Shown here piece by piece: positions 34,495 to 47,515 of a stretch of DNA of 64,000 bases (position 1 is its first letter; each line of letters begins with the position of its first letter). Below the pieces are notes generated by a model. It worked only from the letters and a program-made list of their open reading frames with translations. It did not search any database and had not been told where the DNA came from. The translations under genes were made by a program, and so were the position numbers. Origin of the DNA: Atherinomorus stipes (Eukaryota; Chordata; Actinopteri; Atheriniformes; Atherinidae); assembly GCA_023101725.1 (NCBI GenBank), contig JALJCO010001448.1, positions 310,001 through 374,000 on the forward strand, in the 5' to 3' direction.

Positions 34495-36519
34495 TGTCAA
34501 ATTATTGTACTTTGGTTTGAAAGAGATCAATGGCTTCTAAAGGATCATTTCAGAGTTGCTTATGCTGAAAGTGTGTTTCTTTGAAGGCGAGGTTTGAAAT
34601 TTTGCTGTGCCATCTTCATTTACTCTTCACCAGTAACAAATATAGTTATATTTACACATCTCCATAAATCTCACAAGCGTTTTCTTTAATTTGACACCAA
34701 ATTTATTCAACTAGGCCTTGTAGTTGCAGAGATACACTCATTTTAATTGGAGTATGTAATTTCAAGAAAAATGGGATTAGGGGTTCAAAAGGTGTCCCCC
34801 TTTCTTCCTGATTATGAAGCTCAGTTTGAATTCAAGTTGTCTTCACCATGTCTACATTACTAGATGTGTGGAGCTGCTGCCATGTGATCGCTGCTTAGAT
34901 ATTTGTGTGTACAGTATAAGCAGTTGAACAGGTGGAGCTGAAAAAGTGGACCGGGAGTGCACGCAGTCAAGTTCTGGGGTTTTTCCCTCAACTAAAAATA
35001 TTCATAATTTTCAACCCCAGAAAAATCTGTTTTGATGTGCAATGAAACAGGAAAAATGCCAGAGGGGGTGAATACTGCTGTTCCTCAAAGCTCCTAAAGT
35101 CTCAACTTGAATGCACAAAGTTCCCTTTAGAGCAAACTTTTGAACATACAACAAGGTGACAGGAGGGAGAAGTCACCGTGCAGTCAGCTGTAGGAAGACG
35201 ACTGTCACTTTCAGCCCTTCCCGAACTAACTCGATTAGGCAACATCAGTCCCTCACTGCAAACGCTTTACGTTCTGGCATTAATCTGAGATGGAACGATG
35301 TCGGAAAACAGTTTTCCTGAGTTTACCTCTGCTCTCTGAGCTGATCTGTGATGGCACACAGTCCCAACAGGGATGTGACACCACTGGAGGCAGAACGGCC
35401 TCCACATGCATACCAGTGGATTCATTAACGGGCATTTTCTTTGAAGTTGTGTAGAGACACAAGAAAACTGCTACCCCTGTGCCAAAAATAGAGACCCAAC
35501 AGAAAAGTTTAATCAGCAACCCCCAAGCTTACAGTCACAGCCAGTAAACAGCTGTTGTGTGATTCTGCTGAAACATTCGAGGTCTCCTCGGGTTAAAAGC
35601 AGCTCTTTCATTAAACATCGCTCCTCTTTCTGCTGCTTTAGATGCTTTGAATGGTGAGAATATTACAGACTAAATATGCTGTGTCCGGATCTACCAATGA
35701 AATTAGAGAGAAGACTGGGATGGAAAACAGAGGTGGTATGTTCTCCAATCTTTTCTCTTTCTTTCTGATATCTCTGCACTCTCATTCCACTCTTTCCTCC
35801 TCAGCCTCTTCTTCATTTCCTCCCCATCAGAGGAGTGATGGCAGACGGTGAACAGAAAGCATTGTGTTTCTGCTTCAGTGAAGGAGGGGGCCAGTGGACC
35901 ACAACAACCCAGCCACCACTGGGACCAGTATATCCCAATTCTCTCTGCTCTTCAAAAAAGAGGGGAGGGGGGTGGAGAAAGAAGAAACAGGGTCAACTAA
36001 ATTAATAAATACCGAAACGGGGGAAAAGGCAGGCGGCTGAGAGTTTAGTAACGGTTGGCTAACTGATTCTGTTTGGTACAAAGGGAGAAAATGGGAAATA
36101 GCTCCACTTAGAAAGCACCTTTTAACCTTCGCTGGCTTCTACAAAGTGCTTTAAAATGTGTTTGTCAGTCACACACATTTAAATAGTGTTTCTTATTCTA
36201 TACGTAGAGCACTTCTTCTCCGTCTGGAGACAACGTGCAGAGCCACGGCCACCGTGATAACGTATTGATCAAGCTGTGAGTCAATGTGTGTGTGTGAGAG
36301 AGGGATGGAGAAACAGGACTTCAGGTTGCAAATGGACAGTAGGAACATTTCTCTACAAATATTTTAACAGTCTCTTGCAATATGAATAAGTCAAACTTAT
36401 CCAGACTATTTTCTTGGAGAAATAAGATCTTAGAAGTATGACAACTAGTTTAGGCCTGAATTGAGGGCTGTAGTTCAGAGCCAACAGGAATATTATAATC
36501 TAGATGTAAACACTCTAAA
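34495..36519. other. Copine intron 2 stretch, nothing recognised
   Basis: No repeat family, exon or structured element identified. Confidence 0.45.
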
Positions 36520-37624
36520 TTAAAGGATAGCTTTCTTTTTTTTTAACCTGGACCTTATTTCTAGGAGTTTATACATGCATTTACTCTCCGGTAAAATTTC
36601 TGCATCACTCTGACTCCTTCGGGAGATATTACGTTGAGTCGCCCTTCGGTGTACATCCAGTATAATGGCGGAGATGAGGCAGCCACTATATAAGACATTA
36701 ACTACAGCAAAACTCCTTTATTTTCACCAATACTTTAAGTAGAATGAACGAACGAACCAGTACTATTGTCATGTGAATCCAGATTTAGCTTTGCGTTAGT
36801 TATAAGTGTTCTACACACTTCTCGGGGCCGCGCATTCACAATTCACACTTCTGTAGTACAGCTGAGAAGAGCAGTTCGCTACCCAGACAGCAACAAAAAC
36901 GCAATTTGCGAAACTCTGAACTCACAGGACAATAGTACTCATTCGTTTGTTCATTCTACTTAAAGCATTGATGAAATGAAGGAGTTTTTGCTGCAGATAA
37001 TGGCCGCGTTTCCCAGATTAGTTAAGACACTCTTAACGCTGAGGTCCTCCTTAAGTCACTTCTTAAAGGTGCCTTGTTTGGACGTTGCGTTTCCCAGATG
37101 CGCTCTTAACTCAGTAGCTTCTTTATTTTCAGGAGCGGCCAGACCCACTCTTTCGACCCTTCTTTAACGTTCCCCCCTGCTAAGGGAACAACAGGCCCAT
37201 CTACTGGTCACTTTTGGAAACGACACTATTTCCCGTGAAAAAAAAAAGTAGAAAATGGAAATTATTAAAAATGGACCTATTCATGGATCAGTTGTTGTAT
37301 TTTGAGTCATGTTTTCTCACTCATGTCATAATGTCAATCATCTATGATGGAAAAAAACTGTAGTTACCGAGTGAATGACAGAAAATATTGTGGTTAAGTT
37401 TAATCATTATGGCAAGATAGGCCTCCCTACACTTAGCTTACGTTAGATAAAGCTGTGGGTATCAACCACAGAAACAAAAACATTGCGGTAGGAATTGTAC
37501 GCAAATTATACGCAATCTATGAGGACTCACGTCATATTTACGCATTTGTCAGCTGTTCATGATGAGATGCACCTGCTTCGCTCAATAAAAGCATGGCCAT
37601 TTACGCATACCCGTATCAGACATC

Positions 37625-37790
37625 ATGGCTGCTTTACAGCAAATTTTGGTAGCAAACCAACAGCGTCGCCGTAGACGGAGTGACACTGTGTATGTACATG
37701 CTTTCATGCGCCAGCATTTCAGTCCTCTAGATGTGCTGTCATCGCGCTATTCAGATGCGTTACAGGCGCAACCCAGTCGCGCACACTGCA
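37625..37790 (+). pseudogene. Possible N-terminus of the Harbinger nuclease ORF
   Basis: MAALQQILVANQQRRRRRSD, then TVYVHAFMRQHFSPLDVL, on the strand opposite to the SANT ORF. An Arg-rich start followed by 'V..R' resembles HARBI1-type transposases in position and composition, but no catalytic Asp block is present. The frame runs into the antisense of the SANT ORF at about 37790. I infer an internal deletion that fused the starts of both ORFs. The nuclease identity is not proven. Confidence 0.45.
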
Positions 37791-37983
37791 AGGGCTGGAT
37801 GGGGACATTTTCAGCGCTATTGATTGCCATGCCCTGGCCTTTGCTTCTATGTCTTTTTTCCCCTTTGTCCCTCCAAAGAGAATGCTTTTTTTTACCTGCC
37901 ACTTCTTCAATCAGAATCGCCATCTCCTCTGGCGTGAAGGCCGGAGAGCGCTTCATCCTCTTGGTGGGGTTCCCTTCAGCCAT
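37719..37983 (-). pseudogene. Myb/SANT-like DNA-binding protein of the Harbinger element, frameshifted
   Basis: Starts at 37983 with MAEGNPTKRMKRSPAFTPEE, then MAILIEEVAGKKK. The homology then moves to the frame of 37910-37719, KSILFGGTKGKKDIEAKARA, WQSIALKMS. 'FTPEE...LIEEV...K..LFG......K..AW..I....' is the NAIF1/Harbinger ORF2-type SANT pattern, which in this superfamily binds the transposon ends and imports the transposase. The shift falls at the A-run near 37890. The C-terminal half is missing. Confidence 0.8.
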
Positions 37984-38642
37984 TACGTCAACAAATAGCG
38001 TCAGAATGACCGTTATTTATAGGGCATCTGTAAATTTCCAATCGCCTACACCTGTTTAGCACAATTTGGCCAATTACACAATATACAATGAGCTTTTCAA
38101 TGAATATTTGCAATCACTGGTAATCACATGCATATTTTTAACAGTTTGTCTTCTTGCACAAACACATAAACGTATAAATGGGCTCAATATCAGCGTCGGA
38201 AAATAACCTCCACACTAAATGAATGGTGTTGATCGGTATACCTGACCTCGATTGCTTTTTTTTTCAGCACCCCGGAAGTGGATAGCTTCTGTTAGGACCT
38301 TCTAAAGATGTAGCATAGCCAAGACGTTTCTCAGGAAATAAGAACGCGTGAAAGAAGCAATCTGGGAAACGGGCGTATCTTTGCGATCCTTTGTTGGGAA
38401 GAGCTTCCTTGAGGCCTTCTTTAATCCAAAGAAGAATCTTAACTGGGAAACGCGGCCAATGTCTTTTATAGACGCTGTCCCATCTCCGCCATTTTACTGG
38501 ATGTACACCAAAGGATGACTCAACATAATGTCTTCCATAGGAGTCATAGTGATACAGAAACTTTACCGGTGAGTAAATGCATGTACAGTATAAACTCCTA
38601 GAAATAAGTTCCAGGTTGAAAAAAAAGAAAGTTATCCTTTAA

Positions 38643-40266
38643 CATCCTCTGTAAACCTTGATAAAAACATCCTGTCCAGTTCAGCAGCTGATGAATGAAA
38701 CTAATCATTATCACTACATTTCCCATCAACACTAGTCCAAAAATACAGTTTTTTTCTACCATTTTTAACCCCTTCAGTTTGGGGTTGTAGGGTCTGGTTA
38801 CGTGACCACTGTTTAGAGAGAGCCAGGAGGAGCACGTGGACCCTTCCGGTCAATTTTTGGGGCCCGAGGAGCCGGGACAAAGGTTGAAATAGTTCCTCCC
38901 TCCCTGACCACCCATGTTTAGGGATTGTCCATGGCAAAAATTTTGAGTTTGAGGCATAGTGGTCCTGACGGCCCTTCCATCTGTGACAAGGTACACAGCA
39001 GATGGCCTGGGTGGGAATTGATCCTACAGGGCTACAGGATCATCATGTTATGCATGATGAATAAAAGTCAATAAAATAGAGATTATGACTCCCAGGTGAG
39101 AGCCACACGTGCTTATCAGTCAGCCAAAGGAATATCCCCCTGGCCAAGTAGCCAGGGCACATGAGCAATAAGAGGCATAGTGACAGGACTCCACACTGTC
39201 ACACATCCATCATTTACCTGCTGCTGGATGAACAAAGTGTAGCTGAACAAGGAGAAATACGGGAATGTGGTAGAGATTGGAAACAAATAAATTGTTACAA
39301 AAACAGAAAGTAGGAAGAAGAGGATGTAGATGAGAGGCTGGAGTTAGAGAAAAAAGAAAATACAATTTACGGTAAGACGGGTTCCTCAATTCAGTCCTAC
39401 GAGGGCCGCAACCCTGAAGGTTGTTAATGCTTCCCTCCTCAAATACACCTGACTCAAATGAATGAATATTTTTCTGAACATTATGGGCTGCTGGATCCAT
39501 TTAATTTGACTCAGGTGTGTTTGATGAGGGAAACATTGAAAACTTGCATGGTTGCAGCCCTCATAGGACGGAATTGGGAGACCCTGGTGTAAGGACTGTT
39601 GCATCTACTCAGAAGATAGAGAACTGATAATAAGAAAAAGAAAAACATTGTCATTGGGGCAAATAGATTTAATGTGGACTCTGAGAGACCACAAAACTGG
39701 CCAAAGACTCCCGGTTTATCCAGTTAGAAACTACAATAAAAATTCATCATCAAAGGTGCTCTGATACCTGGAGTCACCATGGCAACCACTGACAAAAACT
39801 TTGCCAGTTATTTCATCCCATTGGAGCAAGAAGTTCTCATAGCAGCGTACAGAAAGATGAGGAGGAATCCTGGAGAAAAAGACACTGATGCTGGAGAGAG
39901 ATGCATCATGGGAAAAAAGTGCTGCCTGAGTCAATGTGGAAGTTGGAATCCACTGGTCCATAGATAGGATATTTAAACCTGATATTACTGAAGTTACATC
40001 ATATTGCTGGACCTGATTGGAGGAAAGATTAAAGGAGAGTGGAGAGAAGAAAGAGGAGACAAAGAAACACCAGACAGAAAGTCTTGGCTCTTCCATCCAA
40101 ACAGAAACAACATACAAACTGTTAAACCGGCACAGAAACTACAGACAACATCCTACAGCCTTTGCAGGAAAACAAAGCTGACAATCATCAGGAGCACCTG
40201 AGACAAACAAGCCGAGAACAACCTGAATCACAACAACTACCAAAGCATGAAGAATACGCAAAAAAA
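38643..40266. other. Intron stretch with one palindromic MITE
   Basis: Apart from 39379-39588 nothing is recognised. The frames of 62-128 aa at 39731-40117 have no motif. Confidence 0.4.
39379..39588. mobile_element. Palindromic MITE, ~210 bp
   Basis: GGTTCCTCAATTCAGTCCTA and CGAGGGCCGCAACC at one side; GGTTGCAGCCCTCATAGGAC and GGAATTGGGAGACC at the other. GACTCA/GACTCAGGTGTG words lie inside, as in 19001-19213. Confidence 0.75.
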
Positions 40267-40308
40267 ATATATATATATATTTATATATATACTGTATATA
40301 TACATATT
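40267..40308. repeat. Imperfect (AT)n microsatellite
   Basis: About 40 bp of TA with interruptions (CTG, CAT). Confidence 0.9.
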
Positions 40309-40659
40309 AGAAAAAAAAAGTACAAAACCCCCGCGGGACACAGTGGCTGTCGGCATGCAGAATATGAGGAATGAAGAGTGTTCAGAACGGTCGTGCAGAT
40401 ACAACGCACTTCTGTCGAGCTCAGAGGCAGACCAGGAGCCCTGAGACCTGGATGATCAGCAGCACACCTGGACCTGGACAGAGACGACTCCGCATCCGTC
40501 CAGAGGGGGGCAGAGGAGGGCCCCCCCAAGACAGAGGGCCACCTGGCATTGGCCAGCACCCACCTCAACATTCCAGCCATGCACCCCAGGCACCACCAAC
40601 CACCCCCCTCCCTCCACACACCCATCCACCCCAGCACCCCAATCCACAGCCTCCGTCAT

Positions 40660-41932
40660 GGATTGATGGATGGATGGATGGATGGATGGATGGATGGATG
40701 GATGGATGGATGGATGGATGGATGGACAGATGGACAGAGGGACAGACGGATGGAATGAATGAATGGATGGACAGACAGATGAATGCATGGATGGAGGGAT
40801 GGACGGATGGAGGGACGGCGGGATGGAATGAATGATTGGATGGACAGATGGATGATTGCATGAATGGATGGATGGACGGATTGATGAATGCATGGATCAA
40901 GGGACGGACAGATGGACGAAATGAACGAACGAACGAATGAATGAACAGACGGACAATATGAATGAATGAATGAATGGACGGGTAGATGAATACGTGGATG
41001 GATGGATGGATGGATGGATGAATGGAAGGACAGAGGGACGGATGGATGGAATGAATGAATGGATGGACAGATGGATGAATGCATGGATGGAAGGATGGAC
41101 GGATATGAATGAATGGATGGATGGATGGATGGACAGAGGGACGGACGGATGGAGTGAATGAATGGATGGATGGATGGAGGGATGGACGGATATGAATGAA
41201 TGGATGGATGGATGGATGGACAGAGGGACAGACGGATGGAATGAATGAATGGATGGATGGATGGAGGGATGGAGGGATATGAATGGATGGATGGATGGAT
41301 GGATGGATGATTGCATGAATGGATGGATGGACGGATTGATGAATGCATGGATCAAGGGACGGACAGATGGACGAAATGAACGAACGAACGAATGAATGAA
41401 CAGACGGACAATATGAATGAATGAATGAATGGACGGGTAGATGAATACGTGGATGGATGGATGGATGGATGGATGGATGAATGGAAGGACAGAGGGACGG
41501 ATGGATGGAATGAATGAATGGATGGACAGATGGATGAATGCATGGATGGAAGGATGGACGGATATGAATGAATGGATGGATGGATGGATGGATGGACAGA
41601 GGGACGGACGGATGGAGTGAATGAATGGATGGATGGATGGAGGGATGGACGGATATGAATGAATGGATGGATGGATGGATGGACAGAGGGACAGACGGAT
41701 GGAATGAATGAATGGATGGATGGATGGAGGGATGGAGGGATATGAATGGATGGATGGATGGATGGATGGATGGATGGATGGATGGACAGAGGGATGAATG
41801 CATGGATCGAGGAAGGGACAGAATGAACAGACGGACGATATGAATGAATGAATGAATGAATGAATGAATGAATGAATGAATGAATGGACGGATGAATACA
41901 TGGATGGCGGGATGGAGGGATGGATGGACGGA
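40660..41932. repeat. GGAT/GAAT tetranucleotide satellite with a duplicated ~455-bp higher-order unit
   Basis: Starts as pure GATG(n), then variant units GAAT, GGAC, GAGG and CGGA. A block beginning CATGGATCAAGGGACGG at 40891 recurs at 41346 (offset 455). Later landmarks drift to offsets of 459 and 463 through one-unit insertions. Within each block a ~90-bp sub-unit (GGATATGAATGAATGG...) repeats. Read as protein, it gives endless IHPS or MDGW; these frames are artefacts. Confidence 0.95.
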
Positions 41933-44387
41933 GTAACTCTTGGGTAACTGGATTCCTTCAGTTTGAACAGGTTTTGGATATGTGGAGGTAGAAGTTTGTT
42001 TTTCGCATCGTACATAATTTGTATTGTAATATAATCAACTAGGTCCATGTCGTGCAGCTCTCAACATCCAGATCTGTCCTGTTAGTAATTGGTACTTTAA
42101 AAACCATCTGCCTTAACAAACTCATTTTCAGCCAGTTTCATGCATGCACAGCAGAAGGGGAGCATGTATTTTCTTGCTGTGTAGTTCATGATTGTAGTCT
42201 GTAGGCACAACATCAGTTATACGCCAACAATACAGGCTGTGTTTTAAAATAATTGCATCAACTTGCAGACGGACTTTTGACAGTGTCCACTTTACATGTT
42301 CATTTCCAGATGAAGAGGAGACCTGCATTTTCCACCGACAGGAGATTAAATTTATCTGAAGACAGTACTCATTCTAATACAGGAAATAAGTGGGATAGAC
42401 CCCATGGAGCGTACCTGTGCTGAACTTCAAAGCAGCAGTCGGGTGATGGAGGATTGGATCGTTTCAGTGTGGAAGCTCAGATCTGTGTGACGGATTAAAG
42501 ATGTGAGGAGAAACCCATTACAGGGAGCTTTGCGAGGCTAGCACTGCCCACCGTAAGGATGTGAGTAGATGATAACTGGAATCTCAAATCTAATCTCACA
42601 GGCATTTTCACAGAGATGAAAACCAGCCGAGAGGGTATGCAAAGCTATCCACACACGGAGAACCAGTTTAGCAAACTGCTGTTACTGGAAAAATGGGACC
42701 AATCAATCCCGTCTTCACCATCAAAGTTAGAAAAGGAGGAAAGCTAAAGCTGGAGAGGATGCCATCGCCTCGTCACTGTTATGTTTGAGACAACCAGCTG
42801 GACCATCTACACTAGTGTTTCTCAACGGGGGCGTTCAGAGGCCATCAGGGGGCGCTGGGGGTTTTCTTCTTAAAAGGGGGTGTTGGTAATCCATTGATTT
42901 GATTTTGATTTCTGACACTTATTTCAACTAACAGGAGTCAGGAGAAACAAGGGCAATTTCCCAAATTCACGCTAGAAACACTAATGAGGCTCCAGAAGCT
43001 CTAGCAGTAGGATATTCTGTTGTCAGACATTTTGTATGCACGTGAACGTTTCATAACGTAATGCGCCGCGGAGGATGGAGAGAAAACATGGACCTGATGA
43101 TGTGAATCACCCATCAGGCTTTGAAGATGTCAAACTTTATAAATAAAGAGGATAAAGTCTTTTTTGTGGATTTAGGGGGGGGGGGGGGGGGGACCTGGTC
43201 ATTCAGGAACAATAGTAAGCAATTTTAAATATGGTTCGTTGAATGATGCTGATGCATATAAAAATACCGTCAAATGCTGTAAAACTAGTAGGATTTCTAA
43301 AAAGAAAACGTGATATGGAAAATTTGCCATATCGGCCATCCCTAATTCTGCATTAAAAGTCATCATGTAACCGGGGCCACTAATCATATTTTTATTCTGT
43401 TTGCAACCAGCACAGTAACCTGGACATGGGTGAGATTCAGTCGTTTGACTGCGGTCGTGCATCCTGCCTGACATTATCAGAATATATCGACCCGGTCCTG
43501 CTGTGGCTGGTCACCAGGGTCGGACGGAGGTCTCTGAGCAGGGACATGAAAGTGATGAGGGGGCATGGTGGCCAGTTTCCTTCTCTCTCCCAGTGGGGGT
43601 AGGATGTTTGAAGCTCAGAGCTGTCCTAAAACATTCTTTAGCCTCCATCATGCTTCTGTGATTCTCCACCTCCACTCAGGAAGGAAGATTAATCCACAGA
43701 AAATGTCAATAAAGGACCCCTGCCCCCTGACTGAACGAGAGAATCTTTGTGACTATTTTTATCACTTCCTCTAAATGAGCTTCAAAGCATACTGTATTTC
43801 TTTACGACCCTCCGCTGGTTAGTTTTCTGATCTTTCCAAGGGCATCAACACCCAAGGCTGAAGGCTTTAGAAAAAAGAAAAGATGACTAGAAAGAATGTA
43901 AAGTTAGACTGGGGTCCAGGGGTCATTCTACAACATCTTTTGACAAGATGAGGTGCTAAAGATGCCGTGAGTGCAGGAAATTGTGCAAAGAGCCCATTGC
44001 ATGATCAGGCAATAACAACCTTGATAAGCAGGGCTGGATTAACATCCAGTAGTCCATGGTAAAAAAACACACACCAGACCCCTCCGATTGACCTCTAAGC
44101 TGGTAATGACATACTGTTAACATAATTCAGGCGATCATAAGTCTCTGGGGGGCTTTTATTTTGAAATTTAGCAGCTGCTTTATACTGCTCCAATGTCTGG
44201 TTTCCTGTCTGGTCCTAACTGAACTACAGAGCCTGACATGCTCCGTCAAAATTTAATTGAAAATTTTTTGAGATAAAATTCCTCCTCCGTTATTTAACAG
44301 ACTGAATAAATACTGGTATGGTGCTGATGCCATGTTTTGTTGTTGAGGCTGAATTTACCAAAGTTTAGACATTATATGTTCAGTGTC
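41933..44387. other. Intron stretch with a repeat-like start and a G-run
   Basis: GTGTTTCTCAACGGGGGCG at 42813 resembles a frequent fish repeat start. An 18-base G-run lies at 43175-43192. No gene recognised. Confidence 0.4.
43175..43192 (+). repeat. Poly(G)18 tract
   Basis: Uninterrupted G run. Similar runs are at 49191-49206 (16) and 62073-62085 (13). Confidence 0.97.
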
Positions 44388-44525
44388 TTAAAGACAACAT
44401 AACTTTCCACCCCTAAAACTCTGACTCATTTGATGACACAGTGGCATTCATGATGTACGTTTCTGGAGTACTTGCTGTCGAGCAGCATCCTGAAGCTGAG
44501 AAACCGCTTCACTCCCTGACTGCTT
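44388..44525. mobile_element. Partial copy of the 28822-29239 TTAA MITE
   Basis: TTAAAGACAACATAACTTTC, CTCATTTGATGACACAGTGG and GAGCAGCATCCTGAAGCTGA. The right end is lost. Confidence 0.6.
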
Positions 44526-45258
44526 ACGGGTCCTAGGAGATATGAAAGCAGAATGACAGGCAGAACCTCCAGTTATCAGACCTCTCTCTGTGAAAGCAGG
44601 TTGGATTCAGGAAGCAGACACCTGAACATGCTTCCTTCAGGACCACATTCTGCCACATCACAGCCACATGGCAGAGGAAGAGGAAGGTACTGGTACTGAT
44701 CTTACCTGCCGGCAGTTCTGACCCAGACCCAACTGATTGGGAAAGTAGCTGTGTTTACATGGCACAGTTTTAATTTGATCGAACGCCAATCAGAACAAAA
44801 AATATGTCATGCAAACATGCCAGTTGATCCGATCGGCCTCGATCGGGAAGAATTTTTATTCTGATTAAAAGGGGTGGTCTAAACCTTTTCACGATCAGAT
44901 CAGCAGGAAAAAATTAGCCTGTAAACACTCATTCTGATCATTTCTGTGGTACGTTGTCTCTGCGCATGCTTGAACCATGTGGGGTGACGTGATGTATCAG
45001 ATTCAGGGGGATGCCAGAAACAAAACAGAACAGGAGTGTGGTGGATGCAACGTTTTTGTAAGAAACTGAAAGAGTTGAGGATTCTTGAGCATTTCAACCG
45101 TCTAAAGTTATAAATTTAAAAAGAAGAAAACCTCTTCTTCCAAACTAGGAGGCACAGCACATGTCAAAAGCATTACGATCGTATTGTATCCGTCCATCAA
45201 TTTATACAACTGATTGTATCCCTTTTTCTACCATGTAAAAACATCAGGTTGAATCTCT

Positions 45259-47515
45259 GGGTCTCATTCATGAAATGTGAGCGGAGCGAATTTGTGTGTA
45301 AACTGTTTGTAGATTAAGTTTACGTGAATCTCGCATTCATCAACATTTTATTTGCTCCAATCTGTTCGTAGCTACTAACAAAATCTACACATGCTCTCGA
45401 CTGTGTGTAGCGCTTGTGTAAATTCACAAACATAAATAACGCTTGTCCCTGTTGTAAATTGTGTATGAACCATTGGAGTCCCGCACGCCGCAGTGGATCA
45501 GCATCACCAGGACAAACAGTCTCCATACAGCAGCAGTGTGCAGTACGTGCTGGACTGAGTGTAGCTACTGAAGGAATTATTTGTAATGCTAGGGACACAC
45601 TGTATGCGGAAACGCGCCGAAGCACAGCAGTTTCATTTCGGTGTCCTTGTGTTATCACATAAAGCCGAGCTGCTCTCTCTCCTGCATCTGCCATGGTGCA
45701 GACAGACCGGTGATGGGAGAAAGAAAAAAGAGGGGCCCCTCCCGAGGCGCGTCGAGCGCGCCTTGGCTGGGCATCCCTCACTGCGCGCCAGGGGCGTCAA
45801 GATGCTGGAAATCAAGTGTCTGACTTTTTAGTGACCTAGCATCCAACTTTGGGTGTCAGGCGCGATTTTGACGCCCAAATCACGTTCGGTGTGTACGAAG
45901 GGTTAGGAAGAGTTTGTGACACCTTTTTGATGTACAGTATGTACTGGTTTCATGGAGGAGACAATGTTTGGGGTGACTGTGTTTGGTAGCACTCTGGTGT
46001 CCTGAAGCCATGAAGGCACCATTGGTGAGATGGCTTGGAGGTGGGGCACTTCAGCTAATTGGGGTTAAGGATCTGCAGCTGGGTATGTGTGGCCCAGCTC
46101 CCAAGGAAGCCAGAATGAACGCCACCAACCTCTGCCAGGAGTTGTGCTATGCCATATCCTCCAGTACAGTTATCTTTGTTTTGCCGCGACCCCCTTCATT
46201 TAAGTTAGAAATAAAACCTGAACCGTAGATACTGCCTGGGCTCGCCACTGAAAGGCCAAATAACCCTACCAGGCCCTACTGGACAAACCATCCAGATACC
46301 AACACACAGGTCAGTCCCCCCTTTCATTGCTATCTTCCAGAAACCAGTATCAGCCATCTTCCTCATTTTACTTCTTTCAGTTGACCCTTAGACCAAAAAC
46401 ATAAGCCCCGTTTCCACCAGGGGGTCTGGGTCGGGTCGGGCCGGACCGGTCCACGTTTTTTTGCGTCTCCACAGATAAAACCTGGGACGGGTACCCTTAT
46501 ATCCGACCCGACCCGGCCTACTTTTTTGGTACCCTTCAGTAGGGGTACTGATCTAACCGATCCGGACCAAAGAGGTGGAGCTAATACACAGCAATCCATT
46601 GATTCGTTGAAAAATCTGTCACTTCCCGCGTGACCCAGTGTAAAAACAAAGCAGGGGTGACTCCTTTTGTTTCTGTCACGTGTGGTGCGGTGCTTTGGTT
46701 AAAGGTGTTGCACAGGAATGATCTCACGCGATCACATAGCAGCACTATCCGGTTAATACTCCGCCTCCAGAGTAAGGGTACAGTTTGCTGTGGGGACGCA
46801 ACGTGAAATCAACACATCCATACCAGAACCCACCCGATCTGGCCTGACCCGACCCTACCCGGACCCGTGGGTGGAAACAGGTCTATAGTAACAGTAGTGG
46901 GCTCTACCACTCCGTAACACTTGTTAACAGACGGTGTCGATCACATCAGGTGCTGTGCAGTGCGCCGTGGCAAGCAGTGCCAAAATCGGTGCGCGCGATG
47001 GATCGATCGTTTCGGCTTCTGTTCTATTTTCTGCGTGAGCCGCAGCCGACTTTGTCAAGCAGGCAGGAAAATAAGCAGGAACACGAGACAAATCTATCAA
47101 AATAAACCCATTTTCAAAGTAAAAACACCCAGATAAGCTTTAAAACCCGATCTCTTTTTAATAGGTCTAATTATATGTCAATCATGTCTTCATCTTCATT
47201 GGAAATGCAAGTGGAAGGATTCGCACACAGAAATGTCGGCTTTCTGTTTGTAAATAGTATGAAAGCAGAACAGGAGATGTAGCCATTGTGGACTGTAGAG
47301 GTACAGCAGAGAAGCAGGACTGCTGCCGACTGTGCACATCCGATGTGGACAGAAAGAGGAGCGGTGTCAAGCACTGTGCATCCTCAGATCTCTACACCAG
47401 ATATGATGGCATTGAAAAGCGCCATTCGCCATTTGGTGGGAGATGGAAAGGGGGGGACTCAGAAAAGAAAGCAAGTATGTAACAAAACACAATTACTAAC
47501 GTTTCATGAACAAGA
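45259..47515. mobile_element. Inserted block with worn TIRs, itself carrying nested elements
   Basis: Left GGGTCTCATTCATGAAATG; right (reverse complement) TTCTTGTTCATGAAACG. The fit is weak. Inside are a 3-bp-target element (46404-46884) and a CpG-rich block at about 45590-45905 with CACACTG/GTGTGTAC edges. No transposase identified. Confidence 0.5.
46404..46884. mobile_element. TIR element, 481 bp, ATA target duplication
   Basis: AGCCCCGTTTCCACC and (reverse complement) AGACCTGTTTCCACC; ATA at 46401-46403 and 46885-46887. CCGACCCGACCCGG words lie near both ends. A 3-bp target suggests Harbinger-like. No coding capacity. Confidence 0.7.

Larger units (their letters stand above)
37002..38457. 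mobile_element. Harbinger-like element, 1456 bp, AAT target duplication
   Basis: TIRs GGCCGCGTTTCCCAG at the left and CTGGGAAACGCGGCC at the right are perfect over 15 bp. AAT flanks both sides (36999-37001 and 38458-38460), and the related arm of the host element shows the site unduplicated. It holds a Myb/SANT-like ORF on the minus strand and an Arg-rich ORF start on the plus strand, converging. Two ORFs in one element is the PIF/Harbinger layout. Confidence 0.85.
36520..38642. mobile_element. TTAA foldback element interrupted by a Harbinger-like insertion
   Basis: TTAAAGGATAGCTTTCTTTT and (reverse complement of right end) TTAAAGGATAACTTTCTTTT, both continuing through CTAGGAGTTTATAC and ATGCATTTACTC. 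The inverted arms extend about 250 bp each, so the original element was almost a full palindrome with a short centre. TTAA flanks both ends. The right arm is split at 37002-38457. Solo arms of the family lie at 5956-6246 and 61007-61051. Confidence 0.88.

Noticed and set aside
40660..41932. CRISPR-like regular repetition
   Set aside because: No unique spacers; this is a eukaryotic tetranucleotide array with variant units.
40565..42048. Minus-strand ORFs up to 412 aa reading IHPSIHPS and plus-strand MDGWMDGW frames
   Set aside because: They are translations of the GGAT tetranucleotide satellite, which contains no stop in most frames; there is no start context or homology.
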